From Isoetes taiwanensis (lineage: Eukaryota; Streptophyta; Lycopodiopsida; Isoetales; Isoetaceae): a stretch of 64,000 nt of DNA. Below are positions 1 through 11,145 of the stretch, in pieces (the stretch's first letter is position 1; each line of letters starts with the position of its first letter). The translations under genes and the position numbers were made by a program. The stretch covers positions 28,661,768 through 28,725,767 of the forward strand of contig JAJEKV010000001.1 in assembly GCA_021234155.1 (NCBI GenBank). The letters run 5' to 3'. A model generated the notes under the pieces. The model was not told the origin of the DNA. It ran no database searches and worked only from the letters and a program-made list of their open reading frames with translations.

Positions 1-488
1 TCCCTTTGTATTTTTATGTTGTAATTCTCTGCAAAATCAATTACAGAAACAATGGTGCCATCTTGGATATTGTCCAGGCAACTCCTGAATTGCATGGCCT
101 ACCATCTAGCCCTGTAATTGTGTGGCACGAATATCTTCAATGTGGAACACAGATATGAAATGAAATCCTTCACTGCCGTTCTCTTGTAAGATAATCTAAG
201 GACTGGCTTTGGTCCTTTCTTTTTTTTCCCCTTGCCATTTGAGGTCTCGTCTTGTGATGTAGCTTCAGACTGTGTCCCACCAGCTACCTTGGATTTCTTA
301 CTTTTGTTTCCCTTCTTCTCGGCTTGTGCTGCAGCTTTAGGCTGTGTCCCACCAGCTACGTTGGATTTCTTACTTTTATTTCCCTTCTTGGTGGCATTGG
401 ATCTTTTTTCTTCTGGCTACACCGGCACTTCCTTAATAACGCTAGCCTCTTACTCCACCAGCTTCTTCTGTCTCGACTGGAATCTGTA
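1..488 (-). pseudogene. Exon remnant of a plant FAENY-motif repeat-type protein
   Basis: Read on the minus strand, this stretch gives a Lys-rich linker with two near-identical copies of a module like KKGNKSKKSK..AGGTQ. It is followed by a conserved block ending IVSVIDFAENYNIKIQ that runs off the window edge. I recognise the DFAENY block from a large, uncharacterised, repeat-associated family common in plant and invertebrate genomes; its function is unknown to me. The frame holds several stops: TAG at 101-99 between RARW and AMQF, and TAG and TAA upstream of the linker. It is therefore decayed. A GT donor at 1132 and acceptor-like AGs near 484-495 suggest it was spliced to the exon at 1133-1510. 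Family assignment is from memory of the motif and moderately secure. Confidence 0.5.
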
Positions 489-507
489 ACAAGGTCTGTA
501 GCATAAA

Positions 508-528
508 ACAGAAGATTAGCGCAAAGTT
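508..528. repeat. Target-site duplication, left copy (LINE tail insertion)
   Basis: A 21-bp sequence with core agaagattagcgcaaagtt recurs exactly at 1037-1057. It directly precedes a run of T (528-538), so the two copies bracket a minus-strand poly(A)-ended insertion. Confidence 0.9.
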
Positions 529-1036
529 TTTTTTTTTTGAAGAACTGTGTCATCAATATATTAAAAGAATGGTAATGTTACAAAGCAAGTGAGGAGGAAG
601 GAGAACTGCCCCAAAGAGACAGCGATACCTCGACACTCCACAACAAACTCACGTAAAAACTGCAACTCTCTATCACTGTACAAACCGACCATCACCATCT
701 ACAATACCCAAGAAGTCCCGCCAAATGGCAAACTTCCGCTCTACTACTCCGGAACACCGAAAGCTTTGAAATAGCTTGTACCGAAGTCGAGGAATCGAGA
801 GGTCCGCAGTCAGCTTTGAATCCCCTGAAGATCCACAACCGCCGCCGCTTCCAAATCAACCACACCAACCAAGCCACGCACAGATGCAAGGCTTGCTGCC
901 GCAAGAGCGGCCAAGCACCAGGATATACATGAAGCAGCAACTGCTGGCTAGTCAATCTCACCTGAAACAGAGCCCTAACCCAATCCCAGGCAGCCTGCAA
1001 GTGAGGGCATAAAACCAGACAATGCTCCACAGTCTC
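529..1036 (-). mobile_element. 5'-truncated LINE insertion (zinc-binding RT tail)
   Basis: This 508-bp insert is bounded by a 21-bp exact direct repeat and begins on the plus strand with a T run, which is the poly(A) tail of a minus-strand retroposon. Its 5' part on the minus strand reads FCETVEHCLVLCPHLQAAWDW followed by a Leu/Trp-rich segment (VAWLVWLIWKRRR). That is the typical C-terminal zf-RVT region that follows the reverse transcriptase of plant L1-type LINEs. Nothing upstream of it is present, as expected for 5' truncation in target-primed reverse transcription. The insertion lies in what looks like an intron of the surrounding decayed gene. A long frame from 1282 to 692 crosses the 1037 boundary by chance and is not one gene. 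Confidence 0.85.
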
Positions 1037-1057
1037 ACAGAAGATTAGCGCAAAGTT
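1037..1057. repeat. Target-site duplication, right copy
   Basis: Exact second copy of the 21-bp sequence at 508-528. Confidence 0.9.
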
Positions 1058-1132
1058 GAAAGCACAAAAGCAGTATTCAGCGGATGACAGCACATAGCAG
1101 CATGTTTCAGCATGCAATAAAGAGAGTATTAC

Positions 1133-1510
1133 CTTTTCAAACGTTTTCCATTCAAGCAAGAACTCATGATTCTCTCTTTCTCTTGGACATATAGGAAGAC
1201 TTTTTATGCCACATTTCTGACATTTCTGCATCAAGCAGTCATCTTTATACCATTCTTCACCCTCGCTCTTATTGCAAACCACAGCCCTCTAGAGCTCGCT
1301 GGTTGAGTCATACGTATGTTGGCTGGCCAGACACTTCTCACCAGGTCCACAGACCTCGCAACAGCACTTGCACTCTTCACCATGAAATCCAGTTTTCGCT
1401 GACCTTAATGCATTCAGGGCTACCCTGGCATACTCCAGCAACAGCAGGTTTCCCTTTCTGATACTTTCTTTACATAAATAGGCTTCAACTTCTCGAAAGC
1501 CTTTAAGCAA
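1133..1510 (-). pseudogene. Cys-rich exon of the same FAENY-type family
   Basis: The minus-strand frame opens near 1510 with a Cys-rich block (EECKCCCEVCGPGEKC). It passes one in-frame TAG at 1288-1286 and continues with EEWYKDDCLMQKCQKCGIKSLPICP and a WKTFEK segment. The KDDCLM..C..CG..LPICP pattern is a putative zinc-binding module that precedes the FAENY block in this family. The frame ends at a good splice donor, AAAAG then GTAATA, at 1133/1132. The next exon in the same order would be the Lys-rich one at 488-1, so the 21-bp-flanked LINE tail sits inside this intron. One stop and decay downstream make it a pseudogene. Confidence 0.5.
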
Positions 1511-1621
1511 ACAGGGTGTTTAGGATGTGCCTTTTTGTATTGTTAAAATAGCTGCAGCTGAATGGTGGCCTTTGATTAGAAATATTTATGCAATAATAGC
1601 AAGGGCCTTTTGTATGGAAAC

Positions 1622-1861
1622 TTATATCTGTGTGACCTCCATAAGGTGCAAGGGATAAGAAATTCGGAAGCCTGACTCCCCAACAGTGTTCACAACATCT
1701 TTCTTACAAGGAGAGACTCTGCTATTTTGTTTCCAGAATTCTGTTATGCTTTGCTTGCAAGCAGGGGTGAGAGAATCGCACCTCAACCTCCTTTGGAAGC
1801 AAGACCACGGACCATTTCCAAGGATCTGCTTCGATTTTTTCTTAATGCAAAGAAATTGCAA
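1622..1861 (-). pseudogene. Upstream exon of the same FAENY-type family
   Basis: The 79-codon minus-strand frame contains ITEFWKQNSRVSPCKKDVVN followed by YPLHLMEVTQ. I recognise an FW..N(S/T)RVSP.KKDVV....HP.HF.E..QT pattern from the N-terminal part of the same repeat-associated family. It lies upstream of the Cys-rich exon in the right order and strand. No intact reading frame joins the parts. The product has no function known to me, and the link between the three blocks is inferred from order and motif memory. Confidence 0.4.
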
Positions 1862-2059
1862 TTGTTGATCTCATGCAACCTATCATAAGAAATATTGCAC
1901 ATTAATCAATGAACATATCCCGCCCAAAGATCACTTTCAGCCAGATACAAGCACTTAAAAGCATAAAGAAGCACAGGCATGAAAGCAAGAATTAGATGTA
2001 CCTAACAGCCCTGCCATGGTGGAATTGCATCTGGATTTTGTGGAAGAAGCCATCACCGG

Positions 2060-2665
2060 TTAATGAGGTTCTCGCTCTCCAAATATCATGGTTTCTTTGC
2101 CTCTTTGTGGCTGCCATTGTCTGCATTTCAAGTTGTTGAGCAAAGACCCCACTGCCTTGCACTCCTTTGGATTTGGCAAAATTCCAGGTTCTGAGATTTC
2201 CATTTCGTGGTGATGAACCAGCCTCTTCATCACATCGGCCTTGAGTTCGGGTGAATGCTTTCTGGTGAGCTTGTTGAAGTAATCAACTACAAGCTTGGCT
2301 ATTTCTTGCCTGCGTCTCATGCTCAGATCTTCCCGTTCAACCGCTGCTTTTCTCATCTTATTCCGTAATTTGTATTCTCTCTTTCTCTCTGCATCCAATT
2401 TCTTGTAAATTGCAGAGGAAACTGGATCTTCACGCGATATTTCCTGTGTTGCATTGACATCCAACAAATCTGGAACACTGTATTGGAATTCATCAGGCCG
2501 AAAATCCAATGCTAAACGTGTGATTGGCTCTAGGCCAGTATCAGGGAGCGCCATGAAATTCCTGAGAGAGGGAGAATTTGCGCGGGCCATGAGATCGAAG
2601 TAGTTCTGGAGATCGAATTTGCAACGTACTACCACTCGCGCGAAAATCCAGCCAAAATCCCACAA
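2060..2665 (-). CDS. Hypothetical charged protein (possible 5' exon)
   Basis: An open frame of 201 codons on the minus strand. A second in-frame ATG at 2590 (MARANSPSLRNFM) is at least as plausible a start as the one at 2665. Residues about 70-130 are highly charged (ERKREYKLRNKMRKAAVERE) and probably form a coiled helix; no membrane segment or catalytic motif is visible. I do not recognise the family. It lies just upstream, on the same strand, of the decayed FAENY-family exons and may be their first exon, but no clear splice donor ends the frame. It could equally be an isolated ORF in repeat DNA. Confidence 0.35.
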   Translation of the reverse strand: MWDFGWIFARVVVRCKFDLQNYFDLMARANSPSLRNFMALPDTGLEPITRLALDFRPDEFQYSVPDLLDVNATQEISREDPVSSAIYKKLDAERKREYKLRNKMRKAAVEREDLSMRRRQEIAKLVVDYFNKLTRKHSPELKADVMKRLVHHHEMEISEPGILPNPKECKAVGSLLNNLKCRQWQPQRGKETMIFGEREPH

Positions 2666-2926
2666 TCATTTTCCTAACGGTTCGTTGGTGAGGTGGACGT
2701 GCAGTACATGAAGGGCGTCAAAAAAATGACAGGCAGTTATGCCCACCAGCACCCAAATTAAGCAAAAGCAGGGGTGCTTTAAGCAGGCTAAAACCCTGCT
2801 ATAAGCATGCGTCTGGACGCATGCTTTTGATACCCACCAGCATACTTTTACCCAGAGGCTTCTTCGCGCCCTCAGCTCCGTATCTCGAAGATCTCTCTTC
2901 ACAAGTTTATTAGATCTGGTAGGCAA
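2666..2926. other. No gene seen; boundary before Ty3 fragment
   Basis: No convincing coding potential. The sequence holds short self-similar pieces (cccaccagca near 2739 and 2834; an imperfect palindrome around gcatgcgtctggacgcatgc at 2804-2823). It marks the break where the 5' half of the chromovirus is missing. Confidence 0.4.
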
Positions 2927-2966
2927 GATCCCAGATCAGTATTTGCAATCCAAGTCCATCCTTCGA

Positions 2967-3946
2967 CTAGCTCTGCTTCAAAAAAGTCTGCTCCTGTCCT
3001 TCCTAATAAGTACAAAGATTTTGGCGATGTCTTTGATAAGGTCAAAGCCAGCAAGCTTATGGAGCATCGTCCTTATGACTGCCCCATTGATCTTCAGCCA
3101 GAGACGACCCCGCCATTTGGCCCTATCTATGGCTTGTCGCCAACAGAATTGGAAACTCCGCGGACCTATATCGAGGAGAATCTTGCAACTGGGTTTATTC
3201 GACATTCTCAATCACCCGCAGGAGCTGCCATCTTCTTTGTTTCCAAGAAGAATGGTTCTTTGTGGCTGGTTGTGGATTATCGCGGTCTCAACAAGATCAC
3301 TGTGCGTAATCACTATCCTCTCTCTTTGATTCCAGAGTTACTTGAGTGGCTACAAGGTGCACGATACTTCGCGAAAATTGATCTTCGATGTGCCTTGATG
3401 AGTAGAAGACAACTTTTTGAACTTGGTATGGTCATTTTGAGTATACCGTCATGCCTTTTGGCCTTACCAATCTCCAGCGGTCTTTCAGCACATGGCTAAC
3501 GATGATTTTTGCGAGTTTTTGGATCTTTTTGTTATCATTTATCTATATTCTAGTTTATTGAAGACTTTGGAGGAGCATGAAGAACATGTCAGGAAGGTCC
3601 TTCAGAAGCTACGGGAACATGGACTTTATGCCAAGCTGGAGAAGTGTCAGTTCAAGCAGGACAATGTCGAGTTTCTGGGCTATCGCATCATGTCTCAGGG
3701 TGTTACCATGGATCTAGAGTAGGTCAGCACAGTTCTTGATTGGGAAACACCTTCCTCGGTCAAAGACGTACAGTCTTTCTTGGGTTTGCCAATTTTTATC
3801 GCCGCTTCATCAAGGACTATTCGGAGATCGTCTTGCCTTTGACACGTCTCACCAGGAAGGATGTTCCTTTTAAGTGGACAATTGAAGCAGAATCAACATT
3901 CATCACTCTGAAGCATGCTTTTACAGCAACACATGTTCTTGCACAC
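2967..3946 (+). pseudogene. Ty3 reverse transcriptase, decayed
   Basis: The frame reads the conserved linker (KYKDFGDVFDKVKASKL), ..HRPYDCPIDL.., then RT motifs: VSKKNGSLWLVVDYRGLNKI, NHYPL, and RYFAKIDL. A frameshift near 3400 moves MPFGLTN into another frame, and another shift follows near 3490. Where the catalytic YLDD (YxDD) box should be, the sequence reads YLYS (about 3541-3552), so both catalytic aspartates are lost. The thumb and connection follow (KTLEEHEEHVRKVLQKLREHGLYAKLEKC and [16 protein letters not shown]), with an in-frame TAG at about 3721. The frame ends at a His codon (3944-3946), where the nested LTR element begins. Confidence 0.85.
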
Positions 3947-3947
3947 A

Positions 3948-4797
3948 TGTGACGCTCCCTGAATATATACGGTGCTCCAGACGTATACATACAGGGACTT
4001 CCCCCTCCCATGGCAATCTAATGGGAATAATACAGGGCTCTATCTAGGAGCATACTACAATACATGGGCTCAGAGGTCTCTACCCCCCGTAATCCCCCAT
4101 CTCCGGAGTGCTAACTAAGCAAAGAACTACTAAACCAGCAACCAAAGCACATACAGAGACTAGAGATAAGAATACTCACCATATCAATCAAGGGTTAGCC
4201 TAACAGGTAAACCACAGAGAAAAATAGAGAGAGAACACACCACAGAGAGGCGCTATGCTATAGATCAACAAAGTAACCTACTGACTAACCGTCAAATCGG
4301 TCTTGGGCTGCTCCATCTCGACTAGCCGAAGGGTGCCTGGCTGCTGCTTCTCCTCCTCCATCTCCAACTGCTCCTAATTCGAATTGGGGCCCAAAAGCCC
4401 TAATTTGGGTGTCCCAATTGGAAACTCTGCCTTGCCCAATCGATTTGGACCAGGTGGCATGTCATTAATTAACTAATTAGGTTAATTAAGACAAAAATAC
4501 CCTTAATTAGGTTTTATTAATTTAGCATAGCTAAATTAATCCCTTTTAGGTCAACCCCCTAGGTTAACATACCCCATGGTGGCGTATGCCTACTACGTGA
4601 CGTGTCAGTATATTTATACGTATACCATATAAATACGTGGACATACCCCATGGTGGCGTATCCCTACTACGTGACGTGTCAGTATATTTATACGTATCCC
4701 CTATAAATATGTGGACATACCCCATGGTGGCGTATTTCTACTACGTGACGTGTCAGTATATTTATACATATACCATATAAATACGTGGAACGTCACA
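3948..4797 (-). repeat. 3' LTR of the nested element
   Basis: An 850-bp LTR bounded by TGTGACG and CGTCACA. From 4016 on it matches 15327 onward almost base for base. The first 68 bp have no counterpart next to the right copy, so one of the two LTRs carries a deletion. It contains three 74-bp tandem units close to its minus-strand 5' end. Confidence 0.8.
4567..4788. repeat. Three 74-bp tandem units with bZIP-type and TATA-like motifs
   Basis: Units at 4567-4640, 4641-4714 and 4715-4788 differ at a few bases. Each holds TACTACGTGACGTGTCAG, with two ACGTG cores as bound by bZIP/ABRE-type factors, and an imperfect palindrome rich in TATTTATA and TATAAATA. They sit in the U3 side of the LTR (minus orientation), so they may be enhancer and promoter repeats; that is inference. 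Confidence 0.75.
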
Positions 4798-4810
4798 TTC
4801 TCCCCACCTT
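4798..4810 (-). other. Polypurine tract
   Basis: On the minus strand this is AAGGTGGGGAGAA immediately before the LTR TGTGACG. A purine-only tract in this position primes plus-strand synthesis in Ty3 elements. Confidence 0.75.
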
Positions 4811-7482
4811 AGAAATGATGTTGTCCTCAACATCAAGACTGCTCTTGCTCTGGGCCAACACACGAGATGTTGGGAGCAAGTCTCCCCACCTTATAGAGAG
4901 CGGACCTATCAAGGTAGGTGATATTAAGGATACATATCAAGCTTTCTTGAAACATATGTTATACAAAAGTACATGTACGTATTAATAATGACATGTAAAT
5001 TTTAACATTACTTACACAGACTCGGTGAGTTTCACTTTATGACTTTGGGTTTTCAGCAACCGTGATACACATTTTATTTTAATATCATATAGACCCCCAT
5101 AGTACAGAAAGTATTTTAACAAGATGATCATGAACAACCGTAGTCCATGTTAGAGATAGATCTAAGGGAATTAATTCCGATAGTAAAATTATATTTAGAG
5201 TAGGACTTCTAGACAATAATGTTACATAGAGAAGGTGTTAGTTAAGGTATTGAAGGATTAAACATGTGCTCTTATGCTCCTCGTTGGGTACTGCATAGCT
5301 TTATAAACATATCATATAGAAGGTAGCGTTATGCTATCATTACGATGACATTTAACTTAACAATAAAAGACATTAAAGTTTATAATACGTGTTGTCATGC
5401 AGAGTGATGGCAATGCACCCGCACCTTAATCTATCTTAGATTACATATATAATAATTAAGTTGTGGTTGAAGGGACCACCCCCATAAGGAAATAGAAAAA
5501 ATTAACTACAAGGGTTCCTATCATGCCTATGGTTCGCCATTCATAGCGGCATAAGGAATGGCCATGTTCCTATTATCGCCGAGATGAACATGGCCTATCA
5601 TCTACATGCCTATCCCACCTAGGATGCATCTACCCCACCAGGTCTCTGCATGATCCTTGCTGGACCAAGCCTTCATTGGCTAGTGTGCAGTCGGGGTTGA
5701 TCGCACCATTGATGGCGCGGCACTGGAGTACCCCCTGTTTAAGCTATCTGAGCGGAGGCACTAGCGCAAGACTACTATTAGCCACCTATACTAAAACATG
5801 GCTTGGGACACTAATGATGATGCCTACACCTGGCCGAGACGGCGCAAGCCACTGGCACAAGCGCTTTTCCTATCCATGAGTGGTGATGATGCCTACACCT
5901 ACGTGACCTCCGATCATGTGCACACGCAGTGCATGATGGCATAAGGAACTTTTAAGATGATCCCATCATTGCCAACAATTATCTGCTTAACATGTATGCA
6001 TTTTAGATATAGGAGGATATATACGGTCTCCCCACCTTATTGACTCACTTGCTAAGGTTGGTGTATCCTAAATACATAATGCAGGGTGACATTCCCGGGA
6101 ATACCAGACGCCCTCCACCCATTGAGGTTGTGTCGTCTAATTTGGAGATGAGGTGGCCGTTGCGTTGAATACATAGGTTCTCGACCGTAAAAGATTATGT
6201 GGTTGTCTTAAGGTATTCATTTAGTAGCCCTAGCTAAGATATTGACTAGGTATGATGGATGCACTTATCATGTAACATTTATCCCAATGATGCCAAAAGT
6301 TTACAAAATTACTTATGACAATCCTACCCGGCAAGGTTCTGTCATGATGACATCCCCTTGGTTCCAGAAGATTAGGAAACTACTTATGCTTCTTATTTTA
6401 GGTGGATCCTAAATATATAATACATGCTGCTATTCTAGAGAGTTGCTCTGTCGTCGTTAATCAAATTCTGGAATTAGTCCCACCAAGTGAGTTGATGTTA
6501 TCATAGCAAGTTGGCCGGACTTGCTAGATTACTTCGTTTCATGTGGTCGGGTTATTCCTAGGAGATAGTAGCTTTATACATGGTTAACAATTATCGTCGT
6601 AATGATTCCGTGTCAGCAAGGTGATCAAGCTGACCAAGTGGACTCAATACGCTGGACATGTGCTTACAGTCATGTATAAGTCTAGCTAACCATGCAGTTT
6701 TTCCGCCCACGCATTGAGAACTTCCTCAATTCCCGGGTGATAGCTCGTACAAGGCATGTACCAGAAATGCCTGACGACCGTAGCAGGCGTGATATCAGTT
6801 AAAGCCAATGCTACGTAATCTATATGACCGTATGCACTTGGGAGCATGCTAGAAGTTCGTGGAGGTACCGGATACTCAATCGGTTTGTTGAAGGTGTGTT
6901 GTTCGTTGATGTAGAGGTTGGCTTTCTTCACTAAGATCCTGCTATTAGCGACGGTTTGATGACGTAGCTGACAACTTGATGTCTCCTTAATCGCGTGACA
7001 AAAGTTTGAAAGAGACGCCTTCGAAAGAAAAAGATCCATGTTGAGTTCTTCATCTCGGCGTCTAAAGGATGACCGTGGATTTTAATATTATCGCGCGAAC
7101 TCCACGGAAGTCCCTATTATGGAGTCAGTCTCTTATGGATAGACAGGTCGCATCAATAGGCGAATTAATGATGTTATACTCCGAAATATACATATTATAT
7201 TAACAGTAAATCACAATATACGCAAATTAAATGAAAAAACATTATGTAGTTAAACACATTTATCCAATTGTAAACGATACATACGCGCAGATGTAGATTA
7301 TTTCTATTTGGTTATAGAGAGTGATACTTCCGACACTGGACACTGGAAGTTATTCCTTATAGTTTTCAAGTTCTTTGTATACGGCTATCGGGCTCGGCTT
7401 TTACTTGAGACTTCTTTTTATTATACCATGCTATAAGTTTGATTGACTATAATTCTCTTGCTTATTGCTTTATATTCTTAAA
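4811..7482. other. Internal region of the gag-only element, no gene seen
   Basis: AT-rich sequence without recognisable protein. CTCCCCACCTTA recurs at about 4881-4892 and 6030-6041, echoing the polypurine tract. The 117-codon minus frame at 7039-6686 matches nothing I know. Confidence 0.5.
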
Positions 7483-7510
7483 CTAGAAAAAGTGCCCAGC
7501 GTTGTTGGGC
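7483..7510 (-). other. Helitron 3' terminus: hairpin plus CTAG
   Basis: Stem 7494-7498 with 7506-7510, then ACTTTTT and CTAG on the minus strand. The spacing between hairpin and CTRR end is typical of Helitrons. Confidence 0.85.
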
Positions 7511-9227
7511 TTTCCGTCAGGCATAAATTGAAGGCAAATATTGGATTGGTGTGAAAAGATTAAGGAATATTAATTTTGGAATTTGTACAAATGTTAATGA
7601 GCCTGGATTATGTCAAAATGCCCATAAGCTCAAGTTCAACATTTCTACTGTAAATGCTCACACCTTGGCATGGAAGACAGATAGACACCCATTGTTAAAT
7701 GGTCCCATGTGGCACTCTTCATTCAAACAAAGATTCTGCCATGTGGCACAATGCGAATTGCGCTTGGCTTCAATGGCATTTCATGTGCAAAGGACACCAA
7801 TGAAAGCAAACATACACTCCATAGTTTCAAGGATGAAATAACTAAAGTTCTACTTGACTTATAAGGGATTTTGTGCATTTACTCTTTAGATTTTGTATCA
7901 TTGTTTACAATATAGATCTAACACGCAGTCTTGCAATATGAACTTAGAAGATGTCGAATAGTTCATCGTCTATAGGAACACTTGCAGCAACTGAAAGAGA
8001 TTTTTGAGGACGTAATGCAAAAGGCTATGCCTGCTTATTATTATGGCTATAGTCAATCCATGCCCGGAAGGCAAGTGATAGCGGGGCATTATATACTCAT
8101 GTCTCTTTTGTTCAATGGCTTTGCTTATTCAATGCTTAGCAACAATGAAAATATAACATTCTTTTACATGACTGTGAAAAATGGCATATGCACTATATTG
8201 TGAAAAATTGTCCGACATACACTGCCAAATAGTGGGCATTAAGCAATGTGGATTAAAGATGTTGCAATGCAACCAAACAATGCTTTTGAAATGCCAGGGT
8301 GCTAGGCTAAGTGCAAAAGTGAATAATTAATGATAAGTTCTTTAGAGATTACGTTGTACTCCAAATGTTATTCTGTTTTTCTGAATCAGTGTGAGAAAGA
8401 TGGAGAAAGATGATATGACTTTACATGCTCAAACAAACTTATCTATCTCATCAAGTCCTCCTCTTTCAAGCATCTCCAGTCCAAGTAGGGTGTGGCTACA
8501 TCTGGGAGTTCAACAATACATGGGGCGAAGGGTATTTATACCGAATTAAAAAAAAACATACCTTGCTACTGCATTTTTGAAAACCTAAGTTTAACAAGGC
8601 ATGGAAAGGACAATTAAGCTACTTCCTCATTTGTTTTGGAAAGGACAATTATGCTACTTCGTACTTCCCCATTTGTTTTACTCTTTGATCGAGCTTGTGA
8701 TTCCATAGGCTTAACTAATTACGATGATCGTGCTAATTACGATGATCGTGGTAGGAAATTATGGAGATCAATGACCGAGGCTTAATTAGACGGATCAATG
8801 ACCTAGGCTTAATTAGACGCACATCGAGAACTCAAAAAAAAAAAATTGGCACTCAATTTAGGCAATGAAACAAAAATTATTATGGTCTCATATACAAATT
8901 GGCTACATTCAACTCCGCCATTAACCTTACCTAGAATTAAAAAACCACAAAATGGTGACTTGACAGAAAAATGGAGGTGGTTTGCACTGCACAATCAGAT
9001 TATTAACAATGACTGCTGAAGCTTACAAATGAACAAAAGCTTGCAAGAAACATTTTTCATCATCTACATTCCACATTATCATTTCTCTACGGTAAATCGA
9101 TGTATTCTTTCAGATTTCTAGAATACTTGCAAATTTTAAGTTCTTATCCATTGACCTTTCTACCTCTACGGAATGGAAAGGATATGGGATATCAAAGCTG
9201 TAACAATGGTAAGGAGTCAGATATTAC

Positions 9228-10084
9228 AACTTCAGGCTTCTTGCTGTAGTATATTGCATGCGATTTCATGAAACCTAGACCATGCTCAGCACTAACACTT
9301 CCTTTATGGGATGCAGTCCATTCATAAACAAATGGTTCAATCTGCATAAGTACCTGTGGAGAACACCAAAACAAGAGTTAAATGAAAGGATTTTTTGGTG
9401 CATAATAATTAACATTGTGCTTTTGAGCGTTTACCTCAGCAGTATATATGGGTGCAGAGACGTTAAGGTGCAAATTTCCATCTCCAAGATGACCATAACC
9501 AACCACTCTAACACATTTATCTTCCACTGTTTCAAAAATGTATGCAGATTTTGTGAACGGTCCTGAACTGTGGAGAGGAAAAGCATAAAATCCAATACCT
9601 AAGCGTTGTCTCATTTCCTCAACAAGGTCGTACATGTGATTTACAGGAACTGAAAGATCATATTTGTAGACGGACACCTTTTCCTAAGGCTTCGCAATGC
9701 CACCGTAAACATAAGTATCCAATAACTACAATGAATCATGTACTCCATCACATTATTTACCACTGCCTGTTGACCACATAAGCTTTGAAATTCATGATAA
9801 TTAAACACAAACAGAGGCACATCCCAATTCAGAATAATATCTGAAACTTAGTTAATTCAAAGATATTATCATTTACCCGATCTAATGGTCTAGTATCCTT
9901 ATTTTTACGTAACAAGAAACTCTGTATTTTTTGTTCACAATTAGTCAATGGAAACATGTTATCAGTGTGGCATACCTCACGTATATTCCAGAAAGCAATG
10001 GCTTGGGAGTTATCTTGGGCAACTGCACCATCAGAAAGTACCCCCTTCTCTAAAACATGCTCCAAAAAGGAGTCCAATTTCTCT
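9228..10084 (-). pseudogene. D2HGDH: D-2-hydroxyglutarate dehydrogenase fragment, intron-containing
   Basis: Four exon blocks on the minus strand match the C-terminal half of plant mitochondrial D-2-hydroxyglutarate dehydrogenase, an FAD-linked oxidase. They are 10084-9976 (EKGVLSDGAVAQD and AFWNIRE), about 9698-9599 ([23 protein letters not shown]), 9507-9435 ([18 protein letters not shown]) and 9353-9228 ([24 protein letters not shown]). Each is bordered by plausible GT/AG sites, with introns of about 80-100 nt between the last three. HLGDGNLH and the SAEHGLG block are hallmark cofactor and substrate-site motifs. Small indels before VYKYD, the missing N-terminal FAD domain and the missing last exon (NPYK end) make it a broken copy. 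It is carried inside the Helitron, so it was most likely captured as genomic DNA. Confidence 0.75.
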
Positions 10085-10121
10085 CTGAAATGCACAGACT
10101 CAATTTTAATCTACACTATAC

Positions 10122-10571
10122 GAAGCAAGCCTGGTACCAGCATCAGCTTAGATTCCAGAGAAGAACGATCCTTGTTCCTGAGTAGGATGATATGTTTATA
10201 TTTCTTCCAGAGCACCATATAACATGCAATGGACAACCAGTAAACACCAACAATAAATGCCCACATTTTTGGATCTTTTTGCTGCACCAAGATGACAAGA
10301 AAATATGATAAGGATCAATGTCTTAATTCAATAAATTGAAAATTAATCCATAATATCACAACATCAACCTTCAAATTGGCCATATCCGGTCGTCCAAAGC
10401 CACTAAAGGTAGAATTGACATCGGTGCGTCTTGTCGAATTATTTGCAGAGCTTGTGGTTCCTTTAGATCTTTGTTTCAATTGGTTGCCGATTCTTTGCCC
10501 GATGGTGGTAGAAGCACCGAGAATGCAATATTGCAGTGCAGCCCAAAATCTTCAAAGCTGCAAATTGGTAT
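10122..10571 (-). pseudogene. Probable OSCA/CSC1-type channel gene fragment
   Basis: Two exon-like blocks on the minus strand. The first (about 10571-10369) has ALKILGC, then in a shifted frame FSVLLP, and ends ..FSGFGRPDMANLK at a GT donor. The second (10281-10122) starts after GTGCAG and reads QKDPKMWAFIVGVYWLS followed by YMVLWKKYKHIILLR, ending at a GT donor. The pattern (.MAN..., W.F..GVYW.S...Y..LWK.YKH...LR) is like the early transmembrane part of OSCA/CSC1 (ERD4-like) osmosensitive calcium channels. At least one frameshift is present. It lies just upstream of the D2HGDH pieces in the same orientation inside the Helitron. The family call is from motif memory and is tentative. Confidence 0.5.
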
Positions 10572-11070
10572 AATTTTGACAACATATCGACATCCTTCAT
10601 GTTCTTTTTTAAGAAGAGCTAGAAAGCAGACAAGCATAACCTAGGCTATGCTTATCATGTCCTAACCTATGCGAAAACCTCTAAATGTTCCCTCAACATT
10701 GGAAAGCACAAAGATGGTCCTATTCCTAGACATCCTGCTTAAAAGCTAGAGCTACAAATATCTACCACTCTAAATATCAATTACTATTCTATTCTATTCC
10801 ATGCAACACCATCTACGAAGAAGAAGATGATTTTAAAAAACAGAAATATATGTTCTAATGAACAGAAGAGCAGTCTAAAAACAGAAAATATCTCCAATTC
10901 GTTCTAATGAACAGAGCATTAGTCTTCGTCCTTAATAACGATAATAAGCATTGTGAGTCTAGAACTTCCTATACAAGCTTAAAGGAAAACGAAAGGTATA
11001 GAAAATTTTGAGCAGAGATTTCTACAGAAGATTTCGAAGAAAGAATTTCTAGAAGAAAAAGAAGGAACAC

Positions 11071-11145
11071 CTTGCAGATCTGAAGCGATGATCTGGAGGC
11101 TACCTTGTCCCGGACATGATCGACATATCTTTTGACATCGTCCAT
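11071..11145 (-). other. Possible captured first exon
   Basis: A minus-strand ATG at 11145 begins 25 codons (MDDVKRYVDHVRDKVAS..) that end exactly at an AAG/GTGTTC donor. It sits near the 5' end of the Helitron, upstream of the captured exons. I do not recognise the protein; it may be the start of a third captured gene. Confidence 0.35.

Noticed and set aside
692-1282. A 196-codon minus-strand open frame looking like one gene
   Set aside because: It crosses the 1037 boundary of a LINE insertion with exact target duplications, so it is two unrelated pieces joined by chance.
6686-7039. 117-codon minus-strand frame in the nested LTR element
   Set aside because: No known motif and atypical for pol or gag; not enough to call a gene.
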